From positions 40,588,862 through 40,652,861 of the forward strand of contig CM034233.1 in assembly GCA_019916065.1 (NCBI GenBank): a stretch of DNA of 64,000 nucleotides. Direction: 5' to 3'. The position numbers and the translations under genes are program-made. Below the pieces are notes generated by a model. It saw nothing but the letters and a program-made list of their open reading frames with translations, did no database searches and was not told where the DNA came from. Below, piece by piece: positions 1-10,345 of this stretch (positions are counted from its first letter, which is position 1; every line of letters begins with the position of its first letter). The stretch is from Vitellaria paradoxa (taxonomy: Eukaryota; Streptophyta; Magnoliopsida; Ericales; Sapotaceae).

Positions 1-620
1 ATACAATCTCACAATCTCCTTGACATACATTGTAGCATACCTATTGGTCGTATAATTGGATTTCATAGGCACAAAATGAGCTAACTTGGTTAACCTATCA
101 ATAATCACCCAAATAGAATCAAAACTTTTCTAGGTACGTAGTAATCTAACAATCAAATACATAGTGATATGTTCCTATTTCCACTCTGGAATAGGAAGTG
201 ATTAGAGTAATCCTACAAGACTCTGATGTTCTGTTTTCACCTATTGACAAGTCAGATATCTAACCACAAGTTCTATAATTTCTCGCTTCATACCAGTCCA
301 CCAATAGTGCTCTCATAGATTTCAATACCTCTTTGTACTGCTAGGATGCATAACATGAGGAGAATAGTGTGCTTCCTCTAAAATTTCCTTCTTCAATTCA
401 AAATTTCCTAGGAGACAAACTCTACCACCATAAAAAAGAAATCCATCATCCCTAACCACAAAATATGTTCGCGTATTATCTATTATTTGTTTTTAGATTT
501 TCTACAAGTAAGCATCTTCTAATTGTAGTTCCCTGATACGATCAAATAATAATGGCCTCACCCTCGATTGAGCAATCAAAGCATCTGTTTCGGTTATAGC
601 TAACTCTACACCCATATGTG
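1..620 (-). pseudogene. Ty3/gypsy integrase fragment (N-terminal zinc finger and start of core)
   Basis: Integrase inserts the element cDNA into host DNA. The minus-strand reading around 400-220 shows the HHCC finger layout typical of gypsy integrases: an H-Y-S-P-H-like start, an H-Y-W-W-T-G-M-K motif, then a Cys-containing end where the second Cys is followed by a stop. Stops interrupt the reading at least twice. The catalytic DDE core would lie mostly beyond position 1, although the bases at 1-180 still read partly like the core start. It follows RNase H directly, as expected in gypsy pol. Confidence 0.7.
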
Positions 621-1140
621 TCAAATCATTAAAGGTCTAAACTCTTCAACACTGATTACAAGCTAGCATTGCCATAGACTTGCAGCTCAGAGCATCTGCT
701 ATCACATTTGCTTTACTTTGGTGATAATGTATAGCGCAATTGTAGTCCTTCAATAACTCTAACCATCTTTTTTGTCTCAAATTCATCTCTTTCTGAGTAA
801 ATAAATACTTTAAGCACTGATGATCAGTGTAAATATCAATAGTCTCACCATGGAGATAATGTCGCCATAACTTTGGAGCAAACATAACTGTAGCTAACTC
901 CAGATCATAGGTTAGATAATTCTATTCATAGGATCTTAATTGTCTTGAAACATATGCAATTACCTTCCCATTTTGCATCAAAACACATCCTAGCCCTTGT
1001 CTTGAAGCATCACCATAAATCACAAATCCACCATTACCTAAGGGAGTGCTAACACTAGAGCTATAGTCAATCTGGCCTTCAATTCCTGAACACTTTTCTC
1101 ACAACTATTATTCCATTCAAATTTAACACCCCTGTAAGTC
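621..1140 (-). pseudogene. Ty3/gypsy RNase H remnant
   Basis: RNase H degrades the RNA strand during reverse transcription. The open piece at 885-646 reads through the motif YTDHQCLKYLFTQKEMNLRQ, followed by RWLELLKDYN and an ADALS motif. These are the standard late part of the gypsy RT_RNaseH domain. Upstream, around 1050-890, the [14 protein letters not shown] stretch of the same domain can be read with interruptions. It lies between reverse transcriptase and integrase. Confidence 0.85.
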
Positions 1141-1850
1141 AATCGTGTCATAAATGATACAATGGAAGAAAAATTCTAAATGAAACAATGATAATACCTT
1201 GCCAATCTAAGAAAACTATGCACTCTGTTACACTAGTTAGATTCTCCCAATTCAATACTGCCTCAACTTTCTTAGGATCAACATTGATACCATTATCTGA
1301 AATCATATGCCCTAGGAATACTACACGACCCAGCCAAAATTCACATTTACTCAGCTTTACAAATAGTTGTTTCTCCCGTAGAGTCTGTAATACTATTCTA
1401 AGATGCTGTGCATGTTCTTCCTTACTTCTGGAGTAAATTAAAATATCATCAATAAAAATAATCACAAAGGCATCAAGATAGGGTTTAAATACTCTGTTCA
1501 TCAAGTCTATAAAAATAGCTAGTGTATTAGTCAATGTAAAAGGCATAATAAGAAACTCATAGTGCCCATATCTAGTTTTAAAAGCTATCTTAGGCACATC
1601 ATAATCCCATACTTTAATATGATAGTACCCAGACATCAAATCAATTTTAGAAAAAACTGTAGCACCTTGCAACTAATCAAACAAATCATCAATTCTTGGC
1701 GATGGATACCTGTTCTTTACTGTTACCTGATTCAACTGACGATAATCAATGCACATCTCATAGTACCATCTTTCTTTTTCACAAATGACATCGATGCTCC
1801 CCATGGTGATACACTAGGTTAGATAAAACCTTTGCCTAATAGATCTTGTA
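1141..1850 (-). pseudogene. Ty3/gypsy reverse transcriptase remnant
   Basis: Reverse transcriptase copies element RNA to DNA. The longest open piece, 1672-1148, begins in [16 protein letters not shown] (conserved DLxSGYHQI block), passes [13 protein letters not shown], and holds the catalytic box FIDDILIYS, where both catalytic aspartates remain. It ends in [19 protein letters not shown], the typical end of the palm/connection. The usual GLTNAP block reads TLTNTL. The piece upstream of 1672 (fingers) is broken by a stop near the Q-G-A-T motif. It is non-functional because of frame breaks on both sides. Confidence 0.9.
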
Positions 1851-1851
1851 A

Positions 1852-2540
1852 TTAAACTTCTAATTGCTTCAATTCTGCAGGTGCAACTAAAATCAATGCA
1901 GTTCCTGGTAATAACTCAAAAGTAAATTCAACATCTCTATCTAGAACCACCCCTGCCAACTCATCTGGAAAAACATCTAGATACTCACTCATAATAGGCA
2001 GGTCATTAAGCTGAGTTCCTGGCTTTTTAACATCAACCATATAAGCAATATATCCTTGATATTCCTTACTCAACAACTTCATATCATTTTATACAGATAT
2101 CAAGCAATTAGGCACAATCTTATGATCACCAGTGAATACGAAGTCTGACTCTCTTGGGATTTGAAATGCCATTTCTTTGGTAAAACAATCAATAGAAGCA
2201 TGATATGCTAACAACCAATCTATACCCAAAATAATGTCAAAATCACGTATCTCCAAAGGTATCAAAAACCAAATTCCTACCAACTATCTACACTACACAG
2301 TCTCTGTATACATCTTTTGCTAATATTGTATCACCAGTAGGAGTAGCGATAGCCAATACAGAATCTAACTAGGAGAGTAGTTGGTCTAAATGTATATAGA
2401 ATGCTCGAGATATGAAAGAATGGGTAGAGCCAGAATCTATCAATGCACGAGCAAGTCTACCAATAATGGAAAGCATACCTGTAACAACATCAGGAGATGC
2501 CTAAGCATCCTGACGAGTCATAACATAAACCCGAGCCTGT
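1852..2540 (-). pseudogene. Ty3/gypsy aspartic protease and linker to reverse transcriptase
   Basis: Protease cuts the Gag-Pol polyprotein. The minus-strand reading at about 2455-2410 contains ALIDSGSTHSFIS, the retropepsin active site DSG in its usual gypsy context. Downstream, 2283-2089 reads FDIILGIDWLLAYHASIDC, the conserved second half (ILGMDWL) of gypsy proteases. 2082-1852 holds the linker ending in a DVFPDELAG motif, normally just before reverse transcriptase. In-frame stops separate these blocks. Confidence 0.85.
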
Positions 2541-3721
2541 GAGTGAGATCCCTTGGTTGCTCCTCTACTTCTCTGTGTAGCCACTAAAAGAGCCCTATTA
2601 CCACTGGTCGCATTAGCCGCGGATGCTGCTAGAGTAGATAAAGTAGGAAAATTCCTAAAAATATGCCCCTTCTGACCACATCGAAAAAAAGTAAAGGGCC
2701 GCTAAACTGTATCCACTGGCATAATATCCTGTAGCCCTGCATTTAAAGCATACCACGATCTTTACTCCTTCCCTAGCATCAACTCCTTGTGAACCAGGTG
2801 GTGTCCGCTCTGAGCTCTATCCCAAGTCCTGCTATAACTTGCACTTTTGTTTCCCCTTACTTGACTTGCGCCTCTATAACTTTAGAAGTCTTAACTTCTT
2901 TGTCTAAAAGATTCGCCTTCCATCCTTCGAGAAGTTAAAAAAATCAATCTGGCATTTTCAGATTATTTTTGCCTTCTAATTACCTCCCAAACATCTTTTT
3001 CTACTATTTTTACTTTACTCACCAATTCTCCATAACTCCTCATTTCAAAGGCAAAAATTCGAGATCTGATAGAAAGCTCTAATCCCTACTTGAATCTTTA
3101 GCACTTTGCATTTTTTGTTTACACTAATTCTAAAGCAAATCTAGATAGTGTAGTAAATTGGGCTTCATATTCTGTTACAGACATCCTTCCTTGCTTCAAA
3201 GTAATAAACTTCTATTCTTTCTCATATCTATATGACTAGGGAAAATACTTATCATTGAAGGCATCAGTAAATTGATTCCAAGTCATTCTAGTGGTTGACA
3301 ACCTTTTTGTAGCTTCCCACTAAAGTCTAGCTTGATCTTGTAATGTAAATGCGACTAGAATGAGTTTGTCCTCATCAGAAATCCTCATTTCATCAAAAAT
3401 TGCCTCCATGTTCTTTAACCAATCTTTAGCTTCCAAAGGGTTAATAGTACCAGAGAATGATGTGGGTCCCAACCTAAGAAATTGCTCATAAATAGTACCA
3501 CGAGCTTTTGACCTAATCCTTTGCTCAGTTTGAAACTTAACTAATCTGGCTACAGCCTCAATTACCTTTTCCACTGGGTTTAGTCGGTGCTGAGCTAGAG
3601 GCCAATCCCCTTAACCCTCCCACTGTCCTGAAGCCTATACTATATGTGGGATTTGACCAACTAAGCCTTCTTCCTCTACTACCTTAAGGATGTGTTCAAT
3701 ATCCATATTTTTATCTGACAT
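2541..3721 (-). pseudogene. Ty3/gypsy gag remnant with degenerate CCHC knuckle
   Basis: Gag forms the virus-like particle and binds element RNA. The likely start is the minus-strand ATG at 3721-3719 (MSDKNMDIEHI). The open piece 3574-3320 contains FSGTINPLEAKDWLKNMEAI, the plant gypsy retrotrans_gag signature. A later LKQGRMSVTEYEAQF block lies near 3210-3150. At about 2700-2660 the zinc knuckle reads FFRCGQKGHIFRNFP: the first and last cysteines of CX2CX4HX4C are replaced by Phe, so RNA binding would be lost. Several stops are present. Confidence 0.85.
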
Positions 3722-3890
3722 CAAACTCAAGGTGAGATGTAAAATATAATTCTATCATATTTATAATTTCATGATCCTCAATGTCCATACAAATAAACAT
3801 CACACCATAATCACCTAACTCTAGGATATTTTTCCCATAATTGGCTACAAGTACTAAACACTGACAAATCTACAGAACCCTCTAACCTAG

Positions 3891-3902
3891 GCTCTGATAC
3901 CA
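3891..3902 (-). other. Primer-binding site (tRNA-iMet type)
   Basis: On the minus strand this reads TGGTATCAGAGC, the classic primer site complementary to the 3' end of initiator methionine tRNA. It lies three bases from the LTR edge, as expected. Confidence 0.85.
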
Positions 3903-4610
3903 AACTGTCGCACCCCTATTATAAGATACATATTTAATTCCTTTAATAGAAGGGACACCACTATATCTTTTGTCCATAATATATCAATAATCATAAATTA
4001 TATAAAAAACCATATTAAAGTAAAACATAACCTGTCAGGTTTCGATTATTTGCTAGGTAAAATAAACAAAAATCTCACAAACACTTAAATATATACAAAC
4101 TTATAACTTCTAAAACATTAAACCAAACCTCAGTCTGACACTGTTGAAACTCTAGGTTTATTTATATAGACTCTAAATACTAACATAAAATTAAAATAGG
4201 CAATTAGACAACTCAAGATCTTCTCCAGGTACTTGCAGCCATTTCTAAAACTTAACCTAAAATGCATAAATTTAGGTGTGAGTGTTACCCACTCAGTGGA
4301 GGTATTATACTTCAAATAAAAGATAATAAATATACACCAAAAATAATCCACATTAATTGTATAGACACCAGTCCCACAATCAAGTAATAATTAATTTAAA
4401 TGTATCATAGCTGGCAGTGATAAAGATATCTCAACACACAATTTATCGTCACGTTCATTTATCAACCATCTTCATCATCACTAGGCCCCAACTGGCCATC
4501 ACATGACATATTTGCTTGATAAATTATTTAAATAATAATGCAACACAAGTTTGGTCCCATCTGGTATATGAGTTAAGAATTTAACTGTAGACAGTGGCTT
4601 TAATTCAGCA

Positions 4611-4672
4611 TGTCCCCTTAGACCCATTTGGCTTGGCCCTATGTCCCCTTAGACCCATTTGGCTTGGCCCTA
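4611..4672. repeat. 31-bp direct tandem duplication, two copies
   Basis: The unit starting TGTCCCCTTAGACCC occurs at 4611-4641 and again immediately at 4642-4672 with no differences. Degenerate GGCCCCATCTGGCC-like pieces continue to about 4790. It lies inside the gypsy LTR. Confidence 0.9.
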
Positions 4673-5832
4673 TCTGACCTTATCATTGGTCCCATCTGAC
4701 CTGGCCCCACCTGGCCTCATTTTTTTCTCTTTTTTCTAGCCCCATTTGGTCTCATATATATTTTTTTTATTTGGCCCCATCTAACATTAATGCAAGTGTA
4801 ACGCACACAATCCATGTTGATATGCAATAATATCCTTTTTCTAAATAAAATATTACTTCCCCAATTTTATCATTTCACAAATAATCACAGTTCATATCTA
4901 ACACAATAAATCCATAAATATTCAACATTTCATATCAAAATAATTAATTAATAACAACGACAAATAAATAAATAAAATTTATCAATTTATATTTAATATG
5001 TTTTACTTTTAAGTTTAACACACCCACCTGAACAGCAAATATTTTAAGAAAGTCAAATTATTAGTGTGGTTGCTACTGATTATCCTCAGGTCCTAATTTT
5101 AACCCAAACAAATAATACAAATCAGAAATTCAACAGTTAAAATATAAACCACATCAATTAATAATATAAATCTAATAAATGGAACACAACCACTCCATTT
5201 TTAGCATACTTAATTTATTTATCTTTTATAGAATTAATTTTAAACTAACAAAATAAAATAACTTATCTTAACAATCTGGCTAAAATTCTTAAGTTTTTCT
5301 CTTTTCGGTAATCCTCACTGTATATATATATATATATTTTTTTTGTGCCATTTCTTTTTCTTACTGATCCTCACTTTAATAGATATATGTATGTTACATA
5401 TATATCTTAGCAGCTAGGTGCTCTCCGCCACCTCAACTCTTTTCCTTATTTTCACTATTTTTATCTATGCTTGGCATGTAGCCAAGCTGTCAGTAGCAGA
5501 TGCACATATATACAAATGGCCACGTCACCCATTAATCCCTACCACAAGACTCAGCCAACCATTTGCACACCTAATAATACTATAAGCTAGCCACGTGGAC
5601 AAGTGGTTTCACCTAGCTTAGTCTAATCAATATATTAGTAGTTTAATTAATCTACTAATTAATTTAAATTAAGACTAAATAAATTTTAAAATAATACCAA
5701 ATTAACACAATTAAATTTATAAGCATAAAATTTAAATTAATAATGCATTTTAAAAATAGTATAAATTCAGGATGTCATAGCTGAGCTCGTCTGTTACTGG
5801 TCGAACGAGGGTGCACAGGTGAGCAGCTCATA

Positions 5833-5833
<1 letters not shown>

Positions 5834-5864
<31 letters not shown>
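5834..5864. repeat. (TG)n microsatellite
   Basis: An uninterrupted run of about fifteen TG units followed by a T-run. It is inside the gypsy LTR and likely polymorphic. Confidence 0.95.
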
Positions 5865-5867
<3 letters not shown>

Positions 5868-5996
5868 TTACACATTTTTAAGTTATAAGCGTAACTTACA
5901 AAAATTAATGAACCAAAATATTAAAACAGACAAAGTCCGAGAGAAACTTACAAAATCGTTCAATGCAAGGCCCCGAGAATAAGGAGGGACCTGACA

Positions 5997-7294
5997 CTTC
6001 ACGCAGATCCTTTACAAGGTAAAATGTTAGTTTGTATGTGTAAATTTGCTTTCGTTCTGGTTTGTATGATAATATACTAATAACATAATGTTCCCATCAA
6101 TAGTTATGTGCACGGGGCAAGCATGTAGATAAGATGGCCGTTTGGCTGGCGATTCACTCTCATACGAACTCAGAGGTTCAGGCCATTAAGGTAAGTATTG
6201 ATTTTATGTAGTGGATTTTTTTTTTTTTTGGCCTATTGCAAAATCTAGTTACTTATCTTTTTATTTATGTTGTTTTATGCAGGCTCAATTCAAATATTCA
6301 CCTGAATAAGCTACCAGTGGAGGAGAGAGTGTCTGAGCAGAGGAGGGATGAGATATTCCACTCCATCGTCGACCAGGACGGCTACGAATATATGTCCACA
6401 TAGGGCGGCATTTTTCCGTACTCTGTCTTTCGGCGAGGTGAGTTATCCTTATGAGCCAAGATGGATGAGCAAGAGGCATGGATGAGGGTAGAGGTTATGG
6501 CCGAGATAGAGCACCGCTACTCACAGAGCCATCGCCCATCCTCTATGAATCCAGACGATGGTAGCTGGCTCTTTTAGACTAGCCTTGGCTGATCCCCAAG
6601 TATATTTATTCTTTTATAAAAATAAATTCAAGTTTATTTTTACTAAATTTTATTTATTTGTATTAATAATTTTTAAACTAATAATATTTATTTTCTTCTT
6701 TTTAGATTTGATCGATTACCGAAGTGAAATTGATGACTTCTACTTTTTTTTTTCTTAACTTGTTCACTTGTATACATACATGTTTTTAATAAATGCAGAA
6801 TTTTATAAATATTGGTATTTATAAATATAAATAAATGAAAATTTTTGTTTTTGAATTTTAATAATAATTAATACATGCGCTATTACTAAATTACATTAAA
6901 AATAAGTATTTTAAAAATTCTTAATGTAATAAATAAATTAATTAATGATTCAAAATTATTAAATTTCAATTCCAACCACCATAGCTGTGGCAAAAAAATT
7001 ATTTACGGTCACTAAAAGGTTCCGCGAATCATGGCATGAAGGTGGCAGGAGACATTAGGCGGTCGCTAATGATATAACAATGGTAGCTAAAATCTTTTGT
7101 GATTAAACCATTGACAGTCGTTGAAACAGTCGCTAAAACGTTGTGACCACTGTGTTGCGATTGCTAATAGTTATTAGCGGTGATGCATTTGCGTCGAACG
7201 TATGGCGGTCGCCAAGCAATCACTAATAGTCTTTAGCAACTGACTCTTGGCCTTTAGTGACTGCCTTTTGCTAAAGCTTCTTTTTCTAATAGTG
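5997..7294 (+). mobile_element. CACTA (En/Spm) transposon remnant, right end
   Basis: 6990-7294 is filled with diverged copies of the GGTCGCTAA / TTTAGCGAC motif in both orientations, the hallmark of CACTA subterminal regions. It ends CTTTTTCTAATAGTG at 7294, whose reverse complement starts CACTATTAGAAAAAG, a standard CACTA terminus. The left end is not in the window; the gypsy LTR abuts at 5996. Bases 6091-6590 contain the only coding-like sequence and 6600-6990 is AT-rich. If the three bases after the terminus (AAG) are the target duplication, the partner is not visible. Confidence 0.65.
6091..6590 (+). pseudogene. Coding-like remnant with one intron inside the CACTA fragment
   Basis: An exon-like stretch ends at 6190 in AAG followed by GTAAGT, a good plant donor site. 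A T-rich tract and GCAG acceptor at about 6280-6282 open a second stretch that reads PVEERVSEQRRDEIF in one frame, with a stop after the STQGG-like part. It is followed by a Glu/Arg-rich reading to 6590. Position and splice-like layout fit a CACTA-encoded protein (a Ptta/En/Spm-type ORF is one possibility), but I do not recognise a diagnostic domain. A broken host exon is the alternative. Confidence 0.35.
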
Positions 7295-7350
7295 AAGCAT
7301 GTACGTGAGGTGGTGTTCAGATAGGAAAAAGAAAAAAAGAAAAAACTTTA

Positions 7351-7713
7351 GGTGCGTTTGGTTTCACTTTATTTCTAACCTATTTGTTATTTTTTTTTAT
7401 GTTTTATATGACTTTTTTCACCAAAATTTATTTTTTTTTTTTTAGAACATGTAACTTTTAGACATGTTAATCATATTAGTAAAAAAAAATCATGTCAATT
7501 GGGTAAAAGTTAAAAATATAAAACTAAAAAAACTAAATTTTTGTTACTTTTTTATTCAAACAGATAATTTTTACTTAAACGGACATAAATTTTTTAATTT
7601 TTACTAATGCGATTAACACGTTTAAAAGTTATATCTTCTTAAAAAAGAATTAAATTTTGGTGAAGAAAATGTAACAAAAAAATTAGAAGTTAAAAATGAA
7701 ACCAAACACAATC
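7351..7713. mobile_element. Tourist-like MITE with long inverted arms
   Basis: The left end GGTGCGTTTGGTTTCA pairs with the right end TGAAACCAAACACAAT as an inverted repeat. The complementarity continues inward for well over 100 bases, for example the block near 7445-7490 matches the reverse complement of 7596-7640. The trinucleotide TTA flanks both sides (7348-7350 and 7714-7716), the target duplication of PIF/Harbinger (Tourist) MITEs. There is no coding capacity. The whole element could fold into a single hairpin. Confidence 0.8.
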
Positions 7714-7716
7714 TTA

Positions 7717-8373
7717 GCTGTAGACAAATTTTATTGAAAGAAGTTGAAAAAAAATAATAGAAGTTAAGATTTTTTTTTTTTTTTTTTATGTTTGTTGGTA
7801 TGCATTTGATTTGTTATAAAATATAATAAAATTTTACAAATCTCTACAAAATTAATATTTTTTAATTTTTTGTATGAATAATTAGACCGTAATTTTTATA
7901 AATTTATCCTAACGAATACTACTACAAACACCCAAAGTATGAAATTACGAATTACGCTTCTTTGTGTGTGTCAACGTCAACGTCTAGGTGCGTCCGACAC
8001 CCATTGCAGCACATTTCACGATGTTAGCTTTGAGCCGCTCTAGCATGAGGCTGGCCTCAGCTTTCTTATCAACAGCTCTTCTTCTCATTTGTCCACTTCG
8101 AATATCTCCTGTTTGTTTTTGTAATTTTTGTTCTATAAGTTTGAATTTAATAGGATTGTTAATAATTATTATGGAGAATACGTTAAAATTTAAAATAACG
8201 ATGTAAAACTCTCTTCCGAAAATTTTCACATTAACAATTTTAATTGTATAAAATACTCATACATTTTATTTTTCAAAACTCTAATATGTTTGTAGCTAAT
8301 TTTTAGAATTTAATTTCAAAGACATCCATTTATTTAAAGTTTATATCTAATCCAAACGAAATTTAAGATTTTA
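7717..8373. other. AT-rich intergenic stretch
   Basis: About 650 bases of AT-rich sequence with a long T-run near 7770-7788. Short open frames exist on both strands around 7984-8229 but they mirror each other and match nothing I know. The last bases (8363-8373, TTAAGATTTTA) are the left copy of the LINE target duplication. Confidence 0.6.
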
Positions 8374-8483
8374 TCAGTGGGCGAAAGAGGCAAAAAGACG
8401 AGCTAAGGTTGCAAGGGGTGGGAGGAGCAATTACATCCAGCTTGACGAGGATTTTCTCTCTCTAAAATTTCAAATTTCTAACA

Positions 8484-9364
8484 ATGGAGAAAAGATCAAG
8501 ATTGAAGAGTAAATCCGCAACTGAACTCTCTCAAAGAATTTCATGCGAGTTTAGTATCTCAAAGAATTTCGTGCGACTTTAGTATGAGATGGTTTAAAGA
8601 AGAATACTTTGAAAGAAAGATTCAATCTCTGTTGGCGAAGAAGATGAAGGAAGCTGTGATTGTGAAGGCTTATGCTCAGGTTTTAATTTTGGAACACCAG
8701 AAGGACACGCAATCCTCGTCGGTAGACCCAATGTTGAAGGTTCTAGTTATGGAAGTTGCAAGGCAACATCAGCTCCAATACGAATGGCTTCATCCTTCGA
8801 AGATATGAAGAGGGAACCACAATCTGAAGAAACTCCAATGGCAAAGTTAGCTAATCGATTGATGAGGCTTAAAGGCTCTGATTCAGTTAAAGAGAGAATT
8901 GAGAGTCACCACGGTGCAGCTGAGGATATCGTTTCCATGGAGAGCAATGGTGGAAAACACGCTGCACTAGAGAAGATGGCAACTGCAGTTGGGAAAGAAG
9001 ATTACCACGTGGTTGTTGCGCTAATAGGAAATCAGCGGAAAACTCTCGCCCATGGAAATTTGAACGTGACAAGCCCAAAAATTAGTAACTCCCTCACTAT
9101 AAACTTAAATATTTTAATGATGGGCTTAAGAATAATGAACTTAAGGTGACCTTAGTGGTCTCCAAAAATGGATATGAGCGAAGGGAACATGCCTTGGTGG
9201 GTTTTTTCATAGATAAAAAATTATCATTTCATAATGTAAAGGCTTGGGGAGAGAAATTGTGGGCGGAGGACTTGCATGAAGTAGTCACACTTGATAATGG
9301 ATTCTGTATTTTAAAAATTAGAAGTGAGAAAGCATTAAGAAAAATTCTTGATGGGGTTTCTGAT
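8484..9364 (+). pseudogene. LINE ORF1, 5' part (DUF4283-like region)
   Basis: ORF1 proteins of plant L1 elements bind element RNA. The first ATG after the likely 5' UTR is at 8484 (MEKRSRLKSKS), but a stop follows just past the tandem duplication at 8529-8584. Further readings at 8584-8808 and 8784-9149 are in other frames. The clear domain is at 9146-9364: HALVGFFIDKKLSFHNVKAW, then KLWAEDLHEVVTLDNGFCIL and KALRKILDG. This is the DUF4283 pattern of plant LINE and retrotransposon nucleic-acid-binding proteins. It stops where a solo LTR begins at 9365. Confidence 0.7.
8529..8584. repeat. 28-bp tandem duplication in LINE ORF1
   Basis: TCTCAAAGAATTTC-type unit at 8529-8556 repeated at 8557-8584 with two mismatches. 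It adds a length not divisible by three and contributes to the frame break in ORF1. Confidence 0.85.
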
Positions 9365-10345
9365 TGTTGGAATGTATGCCCCAAAATCATTTATTATATA
9401 ATGTGCTGATTTTATTTTAACAAAGAATCTTTGTTTATTTAATTTAAGATTTCTTTATCTTGTATGGATACATGTATTTCATGTGATGAATGTAATTCTT
9501 GATTAATTAAGAAACTTGATTCATGTAGATGAAAGTGTTTCATACATAGGAGATATGAATTTAAATATTAATCAATCTAAATTTATTTGCATTCAGTGAT
9601 AAGATGGGGGATATCTCAACTGAAAGAGTGTAACATTTTAAATTTCTATTTAATAAAATGATTTATCTCAATCATTAGAATAGTGGACTCTGAGTCTAAA
9701 ATATTAGTGTCGAAGATACTGAACGGGATAATAAAATCTAAGTTATGCTATTTGCATTGATATAATTTTTGTATTCACTCTAAGCGAATGCTCTAATATC
9801 TGAGATAGTGCTGGACGCTATTTTATATAATAATGACTTTAATTCATTAGAAGTGAAAATTGATTACCATTAAGCCAGTACCTCAATATTTTTGGAAGTC
9901 ATTTACTACAACAATTAACATCCTTAGCGACCAACTTACTTGTTGGTCATTAAAACTTTTGCCAACCAAATATAATTTGTTTGTCATTTGGTCGACAAAA
10001 GCTAGTCACAGAAGGTATTGATAACTAAAAGTATATCCAGTCAGTAAAAGTATGTACTTCACCAACCAAACTTTAGCTGCTAAAGGGTAGACTTTTAGCG
10101 ACCAATTAGTCCTTAAAAGGTAGGTATTTGGTGACCAACATATATTTGATTAAAAAAAGTTTACCTTTTAGTAACCAAAATTGGGTCAGCAAAAGGTTGA
10201 TTGGCAAAAGGGGTAATTTAAAAAAAAAATAAAAATGTGAATTAATTTAATAAATAAAAATCCACATATGACGCCACGTGGCACTATTTGGTGACATGTC
10301 ATCATCCCACGTGGTAGCCTATGACGGCCCTACAAGTTGACCTAT

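Larger units (their letters stand above)
1..5996 (-). mobile_element. Ty3/gypsy LTR retrotransposon, cut by left window edge
   Basis: Read on the minus strand, the order is LTR (5996-3906), methionine-tRNA primer site (3902-3891), gag, protease, reverse transcriptase, RNase H and integrase, the last running off position 1. This is the gypsy order, with integrase after RNase H. The 3' LTR is outside the window, so the target duplication cannot be checked. The long LTR, the TGTCGCACCCC/GGGACCTGACA-type ends and the iMet primer site suggest a Tekay/Del-like chromovirus, but the integrase C terminus that would show a chromodomain is missing. Every gene has stops or frame breaks, so the copy is dead. 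Confidence 0.9.
3906..5996 (-). repeat. Long LTR (5' LTR) of the gypsy element
   Basis: The plus strand begins TGTCGCACCCC and ends GGGACCTGACA, so the LTR has TG...CA ends in both readings, and it abuts the primer site on the left. Length is about 2.1 kb. It is AT-rich and non-coding, with a 31-bp tandem duplication, a short AT run and a GT microsatellite. The boundary at 5996 is set by the terminal TG/CA and the end of LTR-like sequence; no second LTR is in view to confirm it. Confidence 0.75.

Noticed and set aside
3891..3902. tRNA gene hint at tRNA-Met-like sequence (also 40006-40019)
   Set aside because: Only the 12-14 base primer-binding complement is present, with no cloverleaf.
5997..6001. 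CTTCA as the gypsy target duplication
   Set aside because: The partner side lies outside the window, so nothing can be compared.
7984..8229. Small protein genes on both strands
   Set aside because: The two open frames mirror each other in AT-rich sequence and match no family I know.
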